The translations under genes were made by a program, and so were the position numbers. This document shows, piece after piece, positions 21,868 to 30,291 of a DNA stretch of 30,291 bases. Position 1 is the stretch's first letter. Each line of letters starts with the position of its first letter. This DNA comes from JALGVA01 sp964617715 (GTDB taxonomy: Bacteria; Armatimonadota; Zipacnadia; Zipacnadales; UBA5352). The notes under the pieces are model-generated. The model saw only the letters and a list, made by a program, of their open reading frames with translations. It had not been told where the DNA came from and did not search any database. The stretch spans positions 1-30,291 of the forward strand of contig CAZTZN010000037.1 of NCBI GenBank assembly GCA_964617715.1, in the 5' to 3' direction.

Positions 21868-24774
21868 CTACAACGCCGCCAGTTCCTCAAGCGCGTCCAG
21901 CACCTGCACGCGCACGCGGTCCATCGCGGAGCGGTCGATCTCCCCGCCCCAGCCCACGCCGCCGGCGGCGATTGCATCGGTCACCTCACGGGGCCCGTCG
22001 GTCAGCAGCGCCTCGGCGCGCACCAGCGCCTCACCGCCCGCACCACGCGCCTTCAGCTCCTCGATACGCGCGCGCAGCATCACGAAGTACTCGTAGTCCT
22101 CGATGCCCTCGCGGAGCGCGGTCATGTGCTTGCCATCGGTCACGCTGTCCTCGCCGATGAACAGCGGCGAGTACTCCGTCTCGGTCTGCGCGTAAGCGTT
22201 CCATGAGGTGCAGCCGCTCCCGCCGCACGACCCGAAGGCCCAGAAGCCGCAGCCGAGCGCGCCGTAGCGGATCGCCATCCATGTCTGCCCGCGATGGTAG
22301 GCGTAGGGGTCGAGGCCCTTGCCCGGCCCCGAGCAGTCGTAGAGCCACAGCTCGGTGCCCGCGGCCTGCTGCGCGAGGTAGACGTCGCGCTCAGCCTGGT
22401 CGGCGCGCGCAAACACGTAGGTGTTCGGGCACAGCGCGTCCGCGAGCGCGAAGAACTGCGGGTCGATGGTCCACGGCTCCTTGAAGCGCGGGTCCTCCCA
22501 GATGCGCACCTGCGGCCGGACGGCCTTGATGGCGCGCGCGTAGGCGATGACGATCTCCGCCTGGTCCGCGCGCGTGGGCTCATCAACGATGAGAAGCTGA
22601 AGCCGCCCCGGCTCGATGCCCTGCCCGGCCATGTGCTCGACCCAGGCGGTGATCCAGTCGCCGACCATGCGATCGAAGCGCGGCGTGCCGATCGGCTCGC
22701 CCTCGAAGTTGTCGGGCGCGCGCAGGAAGACGCTGTAGTAGCGCGCGTCCGGCCAGCGCGAGACCCAGCGGTCCCAGCGGGTGAAGTCAAGCTCGCCGGT
22801 CAGTCGGCCCTGCGCATCGTACTCGCCGCCCGAGGGCGCGGTGTCCCGCGTGGCCCACGGCACGTTCACGTAGTGCTCGCGCATCTTCGCGATCAGCGGC
22901 CCCATGTTCTGCGCGGTTACGCCGTAAAGGCCATCGGTGTCGGTGTAATCCCAGCCGCCCAGCGACAGCGTCGGCTCGTCCGGGAAGGCGATGGAGGCGA
23001 TGCGCACCGTGAAGGGCAGCGAGATCGGCTCGAGGCCCCCCGCCCGCACCTCCACGCTGCCCCGGCAGGTGCCCGGCTCGGCTCCGGTTGAGTCCAGCGC
23101 CAGCCACACCTGGCGCGTCATGCCCGCCGGGACATCGATGGCGAAGCCGCCCTCGACCGCCTCGGCCTCGGGCAGCGCCGCCGCGATCGGGGCCAGGTCG
23201 CGGGTGTCGGTGAAGAGCACTTCACGCACGCTCACGCCCGGTACACCCTCCACCGACACCACGGCCGCGATGGGCTCATCAGTCGCGTTAGTCAGGTTGA
23301 AGGCCTCCGCGCGGCGCTCGCCCACCATCATGTCGGCGCGGAGCGCGGGCGGCTCGGCAGGCGGCCCGGCGGGGGCCTGCGTTGGCGTCAGCGGATCCCA
23401 GCGGTTGCATCCCCACGCGGTCAGGCCCGTGAAGCCACGGGCGCGCAGCACCGGGGCGTTCAGCGCGTAGATGCGCGCATGCAGGTCGTCCAGCGGCAGG
23501 ATGGTGGTGAAGTCCCGTGGCGCCTGCGGCGGCAGTGCCTCGATCTCCGCCGCCAGCGCCTCGGCCCGGGCCTGCAAGCCCGCCCGCTCGGCATCGGGCA
23601 GTCCGGCCTCGGCGATGGCCGTGCGCGCCGCGTCCAGATCGGTCACCAGCCGCTCGCGCACCGCCGCGATCACCGCTCCCGCCCTGGCGAAGGCCTCGGG
23701 GTCCTCGAGCGGCTCTCCCGGCGGCGTGACGGCCAGCAGCTCATCGGGCCCGCGGTAGACCTCGATCTCGTCTGCGAAGAAGAACGGGAAGTAGATGGTC
23801 ATCATCCGGAGGTAACGCCCGTGGGTGCGCAGCGCCGAAGTGGCGAAGCGATGAATCCGGTAGCCCGGCCCCGGCTCACCCACCTCCCCGGCGCTCAACG
23901 TCAGCAGGTCTCCAGCGAGGTACCAGTCTTCCCCGTCCTCGCTGACGAGCAGGTAGAGCGCGTTGGGCCAGTCTACGCCCGCAATGCCGGCTGCGGTGTT
24001 GATCGACACGCCCGCGATCGGCTGGTCCTCGCCCAGATCGATGGTGATCTCGGCGCGCTGGGTGCGTATCCAGCCGACCGTCGAGGGCTGCGTCCAGAAG
24101 TATCCGACGGTGAATGCGCCGTCGGTGAGCTGGGTGGCGTCGCCCTCATCGGCGCAGTGCGGGTAGCGGGCGTTCGGCTCCAGCGCGTACGGCCGCCCCA
24201 GCGCGATGTTCGGCCCGGGCGGGACGAACAGGTCCCCGGGGAGCACACCCTCGGGTACGTCGGCGAGCGCGTACACCTGCACGTCATCGACCAGCGATGT
24301 GCCCACCTGCGCCGCGTTGGTGATGGGGATCTCCGACGAGCCGAAGATCTGCACCTCAAGCTCCGTCGCCCGGCCGCTGCCGAATTGCGCGCTCAGCGTC
24401 GTCCATGCGGTCTGCCCGCGGCCGATGATGCCCGCGATCACGCGCCCGTCCAGCGGGTCGATCACCCGCACCACCGGGTTGACCTGTCCGTCGGTCTTGA
24501 TCGCGGCCATGAGCACGTAGTCGGTCCCCGGGCGGCAGGCGAAGCGCTGCGTGATCGGACCGGCGGGCAGGGCCGCCTCGGCGTGGTAGCGCAGCGCCCC
24601 GGGCGCGCCCAGGCCGTCATCGTCAATGAAGGCGTAGAGGGCGCGGTGGGCGTCGTCGATCTGCCAGCCCCGGTCGCCGGCCTGGAAGTCGCCGTTGTCG
24701 AGCAGCCCCTGCGCGTGTGCGCCCGTCAGCATGAGCGCCGCAAGCAGCGCCGTCGTGGTCAGATGCCATCGCAT
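21868..24774 (-). CDS. Exported discoidin plus DUF4091 (GH123-like) protein
   Basis: A 968-residue protein. The signal peptide ends GAHAQGLL (about residue 21). A carbohydrate-binding-like beta sandwich (about 25-170) starts at LLDNGDFQAG. An F5/8-type discoidin domain follows (about 185-340), with NIALGRPYALEP and ITIDLGEDQPIAGVSI. A helical coiled-coil-like segment lies at about 365-415. The C-terminal barrel (about 590-960) ends with LREGIEDYEYFVMLR, the signature of DUF4091. Asp731-Glu732 in LLIVDEP match the adjacent Asp-Glu pair used by GH123 N-acetylgalactosaminidases. The start at 24774 has GGGAGGA 9 nt upstream. It lies 29 nt after the GH20 gene and is clearly in the same operon. It probably acts on an extracellular amino-sugar glycan; the GH123 link is by motif only. 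Confidence 0.85.
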   Translation of the reverse strand: MRWHLTTTALLAALMLTGAHAQGLLDNGDFQAGDRGWQIDDAHRALYAFIDDDGLGAPGALRYHAEAALPAGPITQRFACRPGTDYVLMAAIKTDGQVNPVVRVIDPLDGRVIAGIIGRGQTAWTTLSAQFGSGRATELEVQIFGSSEIPITNAAQVGTSLVDDVQVYALADVPEGVLPGDLFVPPGPNIALGRPYALEPNARYPHCADEGDATQLTDGAFTVGYFWTQPSTVGWIRTQRAEITIDLGEDQPIAGVSINTAAGIAGVDWPNALYLLVSEDGEDWYLAGDLLTLSAGEVGEPGPGYRIHRFATSALRTHGRYLRMMTIYFPFFFADEIEVYRGPDELLAVTPPGEPLEDPEAFARAGAVIAAVRERLVTDLDAARTAIAEAGLPDAERAGLQARAEALAAEIEALPPQAPRDFTTILPLDDLHARIYALNAPVLRARGFTGLTAWGCNRWDPLTPTQAPAGPPAEPPALRADMMVGERRAEAFNLTNATDEPIAAVVSVEGVPGVSVREVLFTDTRDLAPIAAALPEAEAVEGGFAIDVPAGMTRQVWLALDSTGAEPGTCRGSVEVRAGGLEPISLPFTVRIASIAFPDEPTLSLGGWDYTDTDGLYGVTAQNMGPLIAKMREHYVNVPWATRDTAPSGGEYDAQGRLTGELDFTRWDRWVSRWPDARYYSVFLRAPDNFEGEPIGTPRFDRMVGDWITAWVEHMAGQGIEPGRLQLLIVDEPTRADQAEIVIAYARAIKAVRPQVRIWEDPRFKEPWTIDPQFFALADALCPNTYVFARADQAERDVYLAQQAAGTELWLYDCSGPGKGLDPYAYHRGQTWMAIRYGALGCGFWAFGSCGGSGCTSWNAYAQTETEYSPLFIGEDSVTDGKHMTALREGIEDYEYFVMLRARIEELKARGAGGEALVRAEALLTDGPREVTDAIAAGGVGWGGEIDRSAMDRVRVQVLDALEELAAL

Positions 24775-24803
24775 CGGTCAAGGTCCTCCCTGGTCCGGCA
24801 CGC

Positions 24804-27701
24804 TCAGTGCTCGCGTGGCAGGATGAGCCACACGTCTCCGTAGGAGTTGGTACCGCCGCTTGAGGCCAGCTCGCCCTCAACCTCGTAGGTCGCATCCGTG
24901 TCGTAGGCGTCCAGGCGCAGGCGGTAGACGTTGTCGCGACTGCCCGCGCCGGCCCATCCCTCGTGCTCGTCCACGCTCACCGGCTCGCCGTCGGCGAGCA
25001 GCGTGGTCCGACGGATATGCACACCGTGCGGGCCGCGAGTGTACTGCCACTCGACGCTCAACTCACCGGCGCACGTCAGCCGCTCGGTGATGTCGTAGCG
25101 CAGGATCGCCGACTCCTCATCCATCTGCCCCGGCTCCCAGCCGCCGATGCGCATGCAGTTGCCCGTCACGAAGCCGAACCCGGCGCCGGGCGGCAGCGAG
25201 TCGCGCTCGCCGGCCCGCAGCTCCGCGGCCAGCCCGTCCAGCTCATCGGCCAGCGCCACGACCTGGTCGTGCAGCGCGCGGATGCGCGTCACATCTCCCA
25301 TGGCCGCGCCCACCTGCCGCGCCGCCTGCAGGTAGGTGTCGGCGGCGCCCTGCAGCGGTCCGGCCAGCGAACGCACCGCCTCCGCCGCGCGCTCGACTCG
25401 CGCCGCGGCGGTCTGCGGGTGCTCGGGCAGGGCGTCGCGCGCCGCCTGGTAGTGGTCGGAGGCCTGCCGCATCACGATGAGCTTGCGCGCGGCCTGGCGG
25501 TACATGTCGAAGGCGAGTTCCGCATAGGCGAGCAGGTCGGTGTTGCGCGTGGCCTCGGCGGCGAACTCGCGCAGGCGCGCGATGGCCTCGTCGTTGGCGT
25601 CGATGATCGCCTGCGCCGCCTGCGCCGGGCGCGGGTCCTTGAGCGCGAAGTCGCGCAGCACCGAGCGCGGCGACGCCCACCACACGTTGGTGATGACGCG
25701 CGAGTCGTAGCAGATCGCCGCCGGGCCCTCGCGCGGCCACGGCTCGATCAGCGTGCGGTCGAGCCGCTCGCCCGCGTCCTCACTGCGCAGCCCGAACCAC
25801 AGGCCGGCGTAGCGGCGCTCGAAGTCGCTCACGGGCGTGCGCCCCAGCGACCACGCGCACTCAGCGGCGTAGAACATGCCCGGCAGCGAGTTGGTGACGA
25901 TGCCGCCGTGCTGCCACTCCCAGGTGGTGGTCATGCACCCGCCGATGCCGCGCTCGTAGCCGGCCTGCAGGAAGCCGCGGATGCCCCGCCAGGTGGTCCG
26001 GTAGTCCGGCCAGATGCGCGAGAAACACACCACCGCCGGCGAGGCCCAGACGTCCGCGAAGCCCAGCTCCTGGTACTGCGCGATCTGCGGATAGCGGCGC
26101 GGGCCGTGGTAGATCCACTCGGTCGGGATGCACTCCTTGTCGAGCAGATCGACGCTCTCCACGGTCCAGCCCTCATGCGACGGCCAGAAGAGCATCGTGC
26201 GCCCGTGCTGCGCGCACAGCTCGCGCAGGTGATTCATGTGCTCGGCGTAGAGCGCGTTGCGGCCCTCGGCCTCAATGCGCGCCCGACAGGCCTCGCAGCG
26301 GCCGAAGCCGCTCTCGAACTCATCGCCGCCCACGTGGATGTACTGCGCGTAGGGGAACTGCTCGACCAGCTCGCCGTAGACGGTGTCGAGGAACTCCCAC
26401 ACCTCCGGGTTGGAGGTGCAGAACACCCATGATGCGCCCGCCTCGCGCAGCCCCGCCAGCTCCTCGTGGCGCAGCACCGCCGAGGCATGGCCCAGCGACT
26501 CGAACTGCGGCACGAGCTGCACGTGATAGCGGTGCGCATACTCCGACAGCTCGCGCGCCTTCTCCGGCGTGAAGGTGCCCTCGCGCCCCAGGAACGGGTA
26601 GGCGTCGAAGCGGTAGTCGTCCTCCCCGTAGATCACCAGCATGTTGAGCTTGCAGCGCCCCAGCTCGCGGATGACGCGCTTCCACCACTCGACCTCAACC
26701 GTCTGCCCGCGCGCCACGTCGTACTGCAGCCCGCGCACGGGGTAGCTCGGTCGATCGGTCACCTCGCAGTGCGGCATCGTGCCGTCGGGCGCGACAAGCT
26801 GCGCGAGGGTCTGCGCGCCGTAGAACACCCCGACCGCGGTCGCGGCGCTTACGACCGCGGTGTCCGCGACCATCGCGTGATATGCACCCTCAGGCTCCGT
26901 CGCGAGGGTCGGCACGCGCTCCAGCACGATGTCGCCGGGTCGGGCCTGCCCACCCTGCACGATCTTCAGGCTCAGGCCGGCCCGCTCGCGAATCTGCTGC
27001 GCCAGGTCACTCGCGGCAAAGCGGTCCTCGTCTGCGGGCGCCCCGGGCAGGACGATGCGACTCGACGGGCTCAACGCCAGTGCCCCGTCCGCGAGAACGA
27101 TGTCCTGCGGGGCCGGGATCAGCGTGATGCCGCGCTCCCTGGTCTGCGCGAGTGTGTCCAGCAGGCGCGTGAGTTCGGGCGTGGCGCGCAGCACCGAGGC
27201 GGTGATCTCGCGCCGACCCGGATCGTGGCGGTAGACGGTCCAGCCATCGCCCTCGACGATGCCGGTGGCGAAGATGTCGATGTATCCGCGCGCCACGTCC
27301 TGGTCGGTCAGCGCGCCGGTAATGTCGATGGGCGCGCGGTTGCTGGCGTTCCAGTCATCGCCGACGGCGATGACCGGGCCCTCGTGGATGACCGGCCCGT
27401 CCGCGCTGTCGCGGCGCAGGATGAGCTGATAAGACATCCCGTGCCCCGAGAACCCGACGATGTTGCCCAGGTTCAGCGCGTACGCCAGCGGCACGGCGTC
27501 CGGCACCGGGAAGCGCAGTTGCACCGGCACGCCGGACTCGATGATGCCCAGGTGCCCATCACCGATGGGAGTGGGGTCGATGGCGGCGACCGTCTCGGCC
27601 AGCCCGAGATACTCGGCGGGCGGCGCCTGGGCGCACGCGGGCAGCGCCCCGAGCAGCACCACCGCGGTCAGGAGCGCCATGCGCACAGCGGTTCGCGACA
27701 T
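24804..27701 (-). CDS. Exported GH20 family glycoside hydrolase (beta-N-acetylhexosaminidase-like)
   Basis: A 965-residue protein with a signal peptide ending LPACAQAPP (about residue 19). An unassigned beta-rich region (about 20-190) is followed by a GH20b-like domain beginning ITLIPAPQDI (about 193) and the GH20 catalytic barrel (about 318-620). The barrel has VRGLQYDVARG and the catalytic Asp460-Glu461 pair in VGGDEFESG. A helical region (about 650-850) and a C-terminal beta domain follow. GH20 enzymes use substrate-assisted catalysis on N-acetylglucosamine or N-acetylgalactosamine residues. The start at 27701 is fixed by GGAGGT 8 nt upstream and by the signal peptide; the open frame extends further but is not coding. 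It is the first gene of the GH20-DUF4091 operon and is divergent from the gene at 27859. Confidence 0.9.
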   Translation of the reverse strand: MSRTAVRMALLTAVVLLGALPACAQAPPAEYLGLAETVAAIDPTPIGDGHLGIIESGVPVQLRFPVPDAVPLAYALNLGNIVGFSGHGMSYQLILRRDSADGPVIHEGPVIAVGDDWNASNRAPIDITGALTDQDVARGYIDIFATGIVEGDGWTVYRHDPGRREITASVLRATPELTRLLDTLAQTRERGITLIPAPQDIVLADGALALSPSSRIVLPGAPADEDRFAASDLAQQIRERAGLSLKIVQGGQARPGDIVLERVPTLATEPEGAYHAMVADTAVVSAATAVGVFYGAQTLAQLVAPDGTMPHCEVTDRPSYPVRGLQYDVARGQTVEVEWWKRVIRELGRCKLNMLVIYGEDDYRFDAYPFLGREGTFTPEKARELSEYAHRYHVQLVPQFESLGHASAVLRHEELAGLREAGASWVFCTSNPEVWEFLDTVYGELVEQFPYAQYIHVGGDEFESGFGRCEACRARIEAEGRNALYAEHMNHLRELCAQHGRTMLFWPSHEGWTVESVDLLDKECIPTEWIYHGPRRYPQIAQYQELGFADVWASPAVVCFSRIWPDYRTTWRGIRGFLQAGYERGIGGCMTTTWEWQHGGIVTNSLPGMFYAAECAWSLGRTPVSDFERRYAGLWFGLRSEDAGERLDRTLIEPWPREGPAAICYDSRVITNVWWASPRSVLRDFALKDPRPAQAAQAIIDANDEAIARLREFAAEATRNTDLLAYAELAFDMYRQAARKLIVMRQASDHYQAARDALPEHPQTAAARVERAAEAVRSLAGPLQGAADTYLQAARQVGAAMGDVTRIRALHDQVVALADELDGLAAELRAGERDSLPPGAGFGFVTGNCMRIGGWEPGQMDEESAILRYDITERLTCAGELSVEWQYTRGPHGVHIRRTTLLADGEPVSVDEHEGWAGAGSRDNVYRLRLDAYDTDATYEVEGELASSGGTNSYGDVWLILPREH

Positions 27702-27858
27702 TGCGGTCACCTCCACTGCCGATCGACGACGGGGCACGGAGGCATTTGCGCTGCCCAAGCCCCGGATTCCTGCACGCTCTCGCCGACCATCACACCGTGA
27801 TGCCGGAGGGCAGGCGGCGGGACGGGGCGAAACTGCGCCACCGGAGGTGCGTGCCACC
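27702..27858. promoter_or_regulatory. Divergent promoter region with palindrome
   Basis: This 157-nt gap lies between the divergent GH20 and CBM-amidotransferase-like genes. CATCAC (27788-27793), ACC, and GTGATG (27797-27802) form a perfect 6-bp inverted repeat that could be an operator. Ribosome sites are clear on both sides: GGAGGT before the GH20 gene on the minus strand, and GGAGGTG at 27843-27849 on the plus strand. Promoter hexamers could not be identified. Confidence 0.4.
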
Positions 27859-30267
27859 ATGCCTACGCGCACGATCTCGCTCGTGGCTGTCGCGCTCACG
27901 ATCGCGGCAGCCGCCTGCGCGCAGGAGCACAATCGCGCGCCCAACCCGGGCTTCGAGGAGGGCGCCGAGGGGCTGCCGGCGGGCTGGTCGCCATCGATCA
28001 TCGCCGGCGACCGCGAGCGCATCGACCTGCGCTGGATCGACAGCCCGCGCGGTGGCAGGTGCGTGGCCATCGAGTCGCGCGATGCCGAGGCGAAGGTCGG
28101 CTGGGCGGTCGCCGACCGCATCCCGGTGGTGCCCGGCCAGCAGGTCACCGTGCGCATGGACGTGATGCTGGAGGACCTGCAGGCCGGTCCCGGCGGCGGC
28201 GACGGCTTCGTGATCACCTGCCACTTCTACGACCGCACCTCCTACCTGACCTGGGCGCCGTCGCCGGGCGTGATGCGCGCACAGAGCTGGACCACCGAGG
28301 AGTTCGAGTGCCGCGTGCCCGAGGGTGCGACCTCGCTGGCGCTGGGCTTCCGGCTGTCGCGCTGCACGGGGCGCGCGTTGATCGATGACGTCACGCTGCT
28401 CGCCCAGGCGCCCGCCGAGGTCGCTGAGGCCGAGCGCTGGGGGCTGCAGCCCGGCGACCCGGGCGTCAGCCTGACCGTGGCCATGCTCATCGGCGCCGAC
28501 GCGGGCGGCGACCGCGCCCACCAGCTCATCGACCTGCTCAATCGCGAGCGCATTGCGGTCGTCGCCGAGGACCCGCTGACGGTCGAGCGCTTCCCGGCGG
28601 ACGCGGCGGCGCTGGGCGGGTTCGCGTGCGTGCTCATCGGCGCGCTCAACGCCGAGACCGGCGCCGCGATGCTTGGCGAGCAGCAGACCGCGGCGCTGGT
28701 GGAGTACGTGCGCGCGGGCGGCGGGCTGGTCGCGTGCGCGCCCGCCGTCGCCGGGACGCCGCTGGCCGGGTGCTTCGCGGCACAGATCGGCGAGCCGGTG
28801 TCCGGCTGGCACTTCATCCCCGAGACCGCCGACGCCGCCCACCCGATCCTCGCCGACATCCTCTTTCCCTGGCCGGGCTTCGGCTTCAAGCCGCAGGACA
28901 GCACCTTCTGCCGGGTCTCGGCGGACGAGGGCGCGCAGGTGCTCGCGACCGTGCCCGAGGAGGTCGCGGGGCCGGACGTGCCCTTCCTGCTGTGCAACGA
29001 CTTCGGCGCAGGCCGCGCGGTGCTGATGAACACCTCGTGGGTCGGGCAGATGGCCGGGGAGTTCGTCACGTGGATGTACGCTCCGCGGCTGCTGGCGCAG
29101 ATGGGGCGCTGGGCGGCGGGGCTCGAACCGCTTGCCGCCGACACGAAAACGCCCCTGCCCGACCCGCACGAGCCGGTCGCCTACGGCGGCCGCTGGCACG
29201 GGGCGACGCCTGAGCCGCAGCGCCCCGCGCCTGACCCGGCGACGCTGCCTGAGGCGACGCTGCACCTGACCGATCTCGCCCCGCGCGAACCGGTCGAGCT
29301 GCTCGTGACCGCTGCACCCGAGATCGCCGAGGGCGCAGACGCAGTCGAGGTGCGCTTCAGGAACGGCGTCCGGCTCGTCATGCACCACGCCGCGCAGGTC
29401 GAGCTGTTCGCGCCCGACGGCACGCGCCTGACCGCCGAGCCCGCCGATGAGCAGCCGCTGATCGCCACCTCCGGCACCGACGCGCCCGAGCTGACCGTGG
29501 ACCTCGAGGCGGGCGCGTCAGAGCCGCAGATCTTCCGCACGCCGATCGAGGGCGAGCGTCTGCTGGCGCGGCGCTACCAGTTCGTGCGCTGCGAGCCGCG
29601 CGCGGATGCCGGCGTGACCTTCATCTTCGCCCTCGACACCGGGGGCGAGCCGGCGGAGCTGCGCTGGAGCTTCGTGCCGCGCTCGGTGCGCATCGAGGGT
29701 CGCGAGTGGCATGGCGTCGGCGACCGCTACGAGGTGGACGCCGGCGAGCACTTCATCGACAGCATCATGGGGCGCTACCCGTGGCGCATCGGTGGCACCG
29801 TCACCGATGACCGCACCATGCGCCTGGCGTGCTACTCGCGGCCGCGCGGCTGGTACGAGATGCCGCTCGACATCAGCGCCGACTCCGGGCCGCACAACGC
29901 CTGGAGCTTCTTCTGCAGCGGTCAGCCCTTCCAGGTGCTCGGCGGCGCCGAGGGCACGCTGCTGCTGTACTATGATGAGGCGACGCAGATCCGCGCGCGA
30001 CAGGTCATCAACGCCGGACGCGACGCGCTCTACCTCGACCACCGCGTGGTCATCGGCCGCCGCCGCGGGACCGTCGCCACGCCGCGTCAGTGGATGCTCT
30101 TCTCGGCGCAGCCGCTGACCGAGAACCTGTGGATGCAGCTCTACGACCACGTGAAGCACGAGTATGCCGCGCGCTACGGCTTCACGCAGAGCCGCCCCGT
30201 CCCGTGCGGGCAGATGCGCATGGAGGCGCTGGGCACGCGCCGGGGCGCAGGGCGGCGCGGCCGTTGA
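27859..30267 (+). CDS. Exported CBM-like plus class-I-glutamine-amidotransferase-like protein
   Basis: An 802-residue protein with a signal peptide (about 1-22, ending AAACAQEH). A carbohydrate-binding-like beta sandwich (about 25-190) starts NRAPNPGFEEG and ends ALIDDVTLL. A flavodoxin-like or class-I-amidotransferase-like domain follows (about 205-415), with VSLTVAMLIGADAGGD and VEYVRAGGGLVACAP. Such domains occur in secreted carbohydrate-locus proteins and usually lack glutaminase activity. The C-terminal half (about 470-800) is beta-rich and unassigned. The start at 27859 is supported by GGAGGTG 9 nt upstream. The last 17 residues are Arg-rich and may reflect drift after the natural end. 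Its position next to GH20 suggests glycan binding. No enzymatic activity can be assigned. Confidence 0.72.
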   Translation: MPTRTISLVAVALTIAAAACAQEHNRAPNPGFEEGAEGLPAGWSPSIIAGDRERIDLRWIDSPRGGRCVAIESRDAEAKVGWAVADRIPVVPGQQVTVRMDVMLEDLQAGPGGGDGFVITCHFYDRTSYLTWAPSPGVMRAQSWTTEEFECRVPEGATSLALGFRLSRCTGRALIDDVTLLAQAPAEVAEAERWGLQPGDPGVSLTVAMLIGADAGGDRAHQLIDLLNRERIAVVAEDPLTVERFPADAAALGGFACVLIGALNAETGAAMLGEQQTAALVEYVRAGGGLVACAPAVAGTPLAGCFAAQIGEPVSGWHFIPETADAAHPILADILFPWPGFGFKPQDSTFCRVSADEGAQVLATVPEEVAGPDVPFLLCNDFGAGRAVLMNTSWVGQMAGEFVTWMYAPRLLAQMGRWAAGLEPLAADTKTPLPDPHEPVAYGGRWHGATPEPQRPAPDPATLPEATLHLTDLAPREPVELLVTAAPEIAEGADAVEVRFRNGVRLVMHHAAQVELFAPDGTRLTAEPADEQPLIATSGTDAPELTVDLEAGASEPQIFRTPIEGERLLARRYQFVRCEPRADAGVTFIFALDTGGEPAELRWSFVPRSVRIEGREWHGVGDRYEVDAGEHFIDSIMGRYPWRIGGTVTDDRTMRLACYSRPRGWYEMPLDISADSGPHNAWSFFCSGQPFQVLGGAEGTLLLYYDEATQIRARQVINAGRDALYLDHRVVIGRRRGTVATPRQWMLFSAQPLTENLWMQLYDHVKHEYAARYGFTQSRPVPCGQMRMEALGTRRGAGRRGR

Positions 30268-30291
30268 AGGCAACGGTACAGTGATAGAGCC
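30268..30291. other. Window end, nothing seen
   Basis: The last 24 nt after the final stop codon hold no recognisable element. Confidence 0.5.

Noticed and set aside
21864..21870. TAG-C-CTA symmetric junction of convergent stops
   Set aside because: The symmetry is only 3-4 nt each side and simply reflects two adjacent stop codons; it is too short to be a terminator.
27702..28217. Upstream extension of the GH20 open frame
   Set aside because: The extension overlaps the divergent gene at 27859 and has no family similarity. A strong ribosome site and signal peptide fix the start at 27701.
27790..29388. 532-codon open frame on the minus strand
   Set aside because: It is antisense to the CBM-amidotransferase-like gene, which has a good ribosome site and signal peptide.

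Overview
This is a roughly 70% GC, gene-dense bacterial window. No rRNA, tRNA, CRISPR array or insertion sequence was seen. The mix of protein families suggests an uncultured, high-GC, saprophytic bacterium that degrades glycans. Secreted DUF4838, DUF4091, GH20 and glycosyl-hydrolase-like proteins occur with a DUF6785/DUF6784-type membrane protein and a metallophosphoesterase fused to a PQQ-type propeller. Armatimonadota is my best guess, with the Planctomycetota/Lentisphaerota/Hydrogenedentota neighbourhood as alternatives. This is inferred from gene content only; no phylogenetic marker gene is present.

Layout. (A) 263-2122 (+): a compact sulfur-relay set, TusA, a DsrE2-like protein, then three small proteins resembling DsrE/TusD, DsrF/TusC and DsrH/TusB. 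An exported CE7-type acetyl esterase (2181-3524) follows. (B) 3525-4020: a gap with coding-like debris, then a sulfatase-modifying-factor-like (SUMF1/FGE fold) protein at 4021-4908. (C) minus strand 8215 to 4919: exported DUF4838 protein, then a YbfB/YjiJ-type MFS transporter. (D) plus strand 8339-14758: a lipoprotein-like or secreted glycosyl-hydrolase-like protein, a barrel-plus-HEAT-repeat protein, and an exported double nitrilase-fold protein. (E) minus strand 18560 to 14783: the large DUF6785/DUF6784-type membrane protein, then an exported SGNH hydrolase. (F) plus strand 18748-21866: zinc alcohol dehydrogenase overlapping a metallophosphoesterase/propeller protein by 4 nt. (G) minus strand 27701 to 21868: exported GH20 and discoidin-DUF4091 proteins. 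(H) plus strand 27859-30267: a carbohydrate-binding-module plus class-I-amidotransferase-like protein.

How it may work. From 4.9 kb onward the genes sit in alternating divergent and convergent blocks. Three divergent promoter regions (8216-8338, 18561-18747, 27702-27858) feed pairs of blocks. Nearly every non-transporter product has a signal peptide, and there is no SusC/SusD pair, ABC transporter, PTS or recognisable regulator. The simplest model is an extracytoplasmic glycan or glycoconjugate utilisation locus. GH20 and the GH123-like DUF4091 protein would act on amino sugars, the CE7 and SGNH enzymes would remove acyl groups, and the nitrilase-like protein would act on an amide or nitrile. 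The DUF6785/6784 and MFS proteins would handle uptake, and the dehydrogenase would oxidise a released sugar or polyol. The substrate cannot be read from the sequence.
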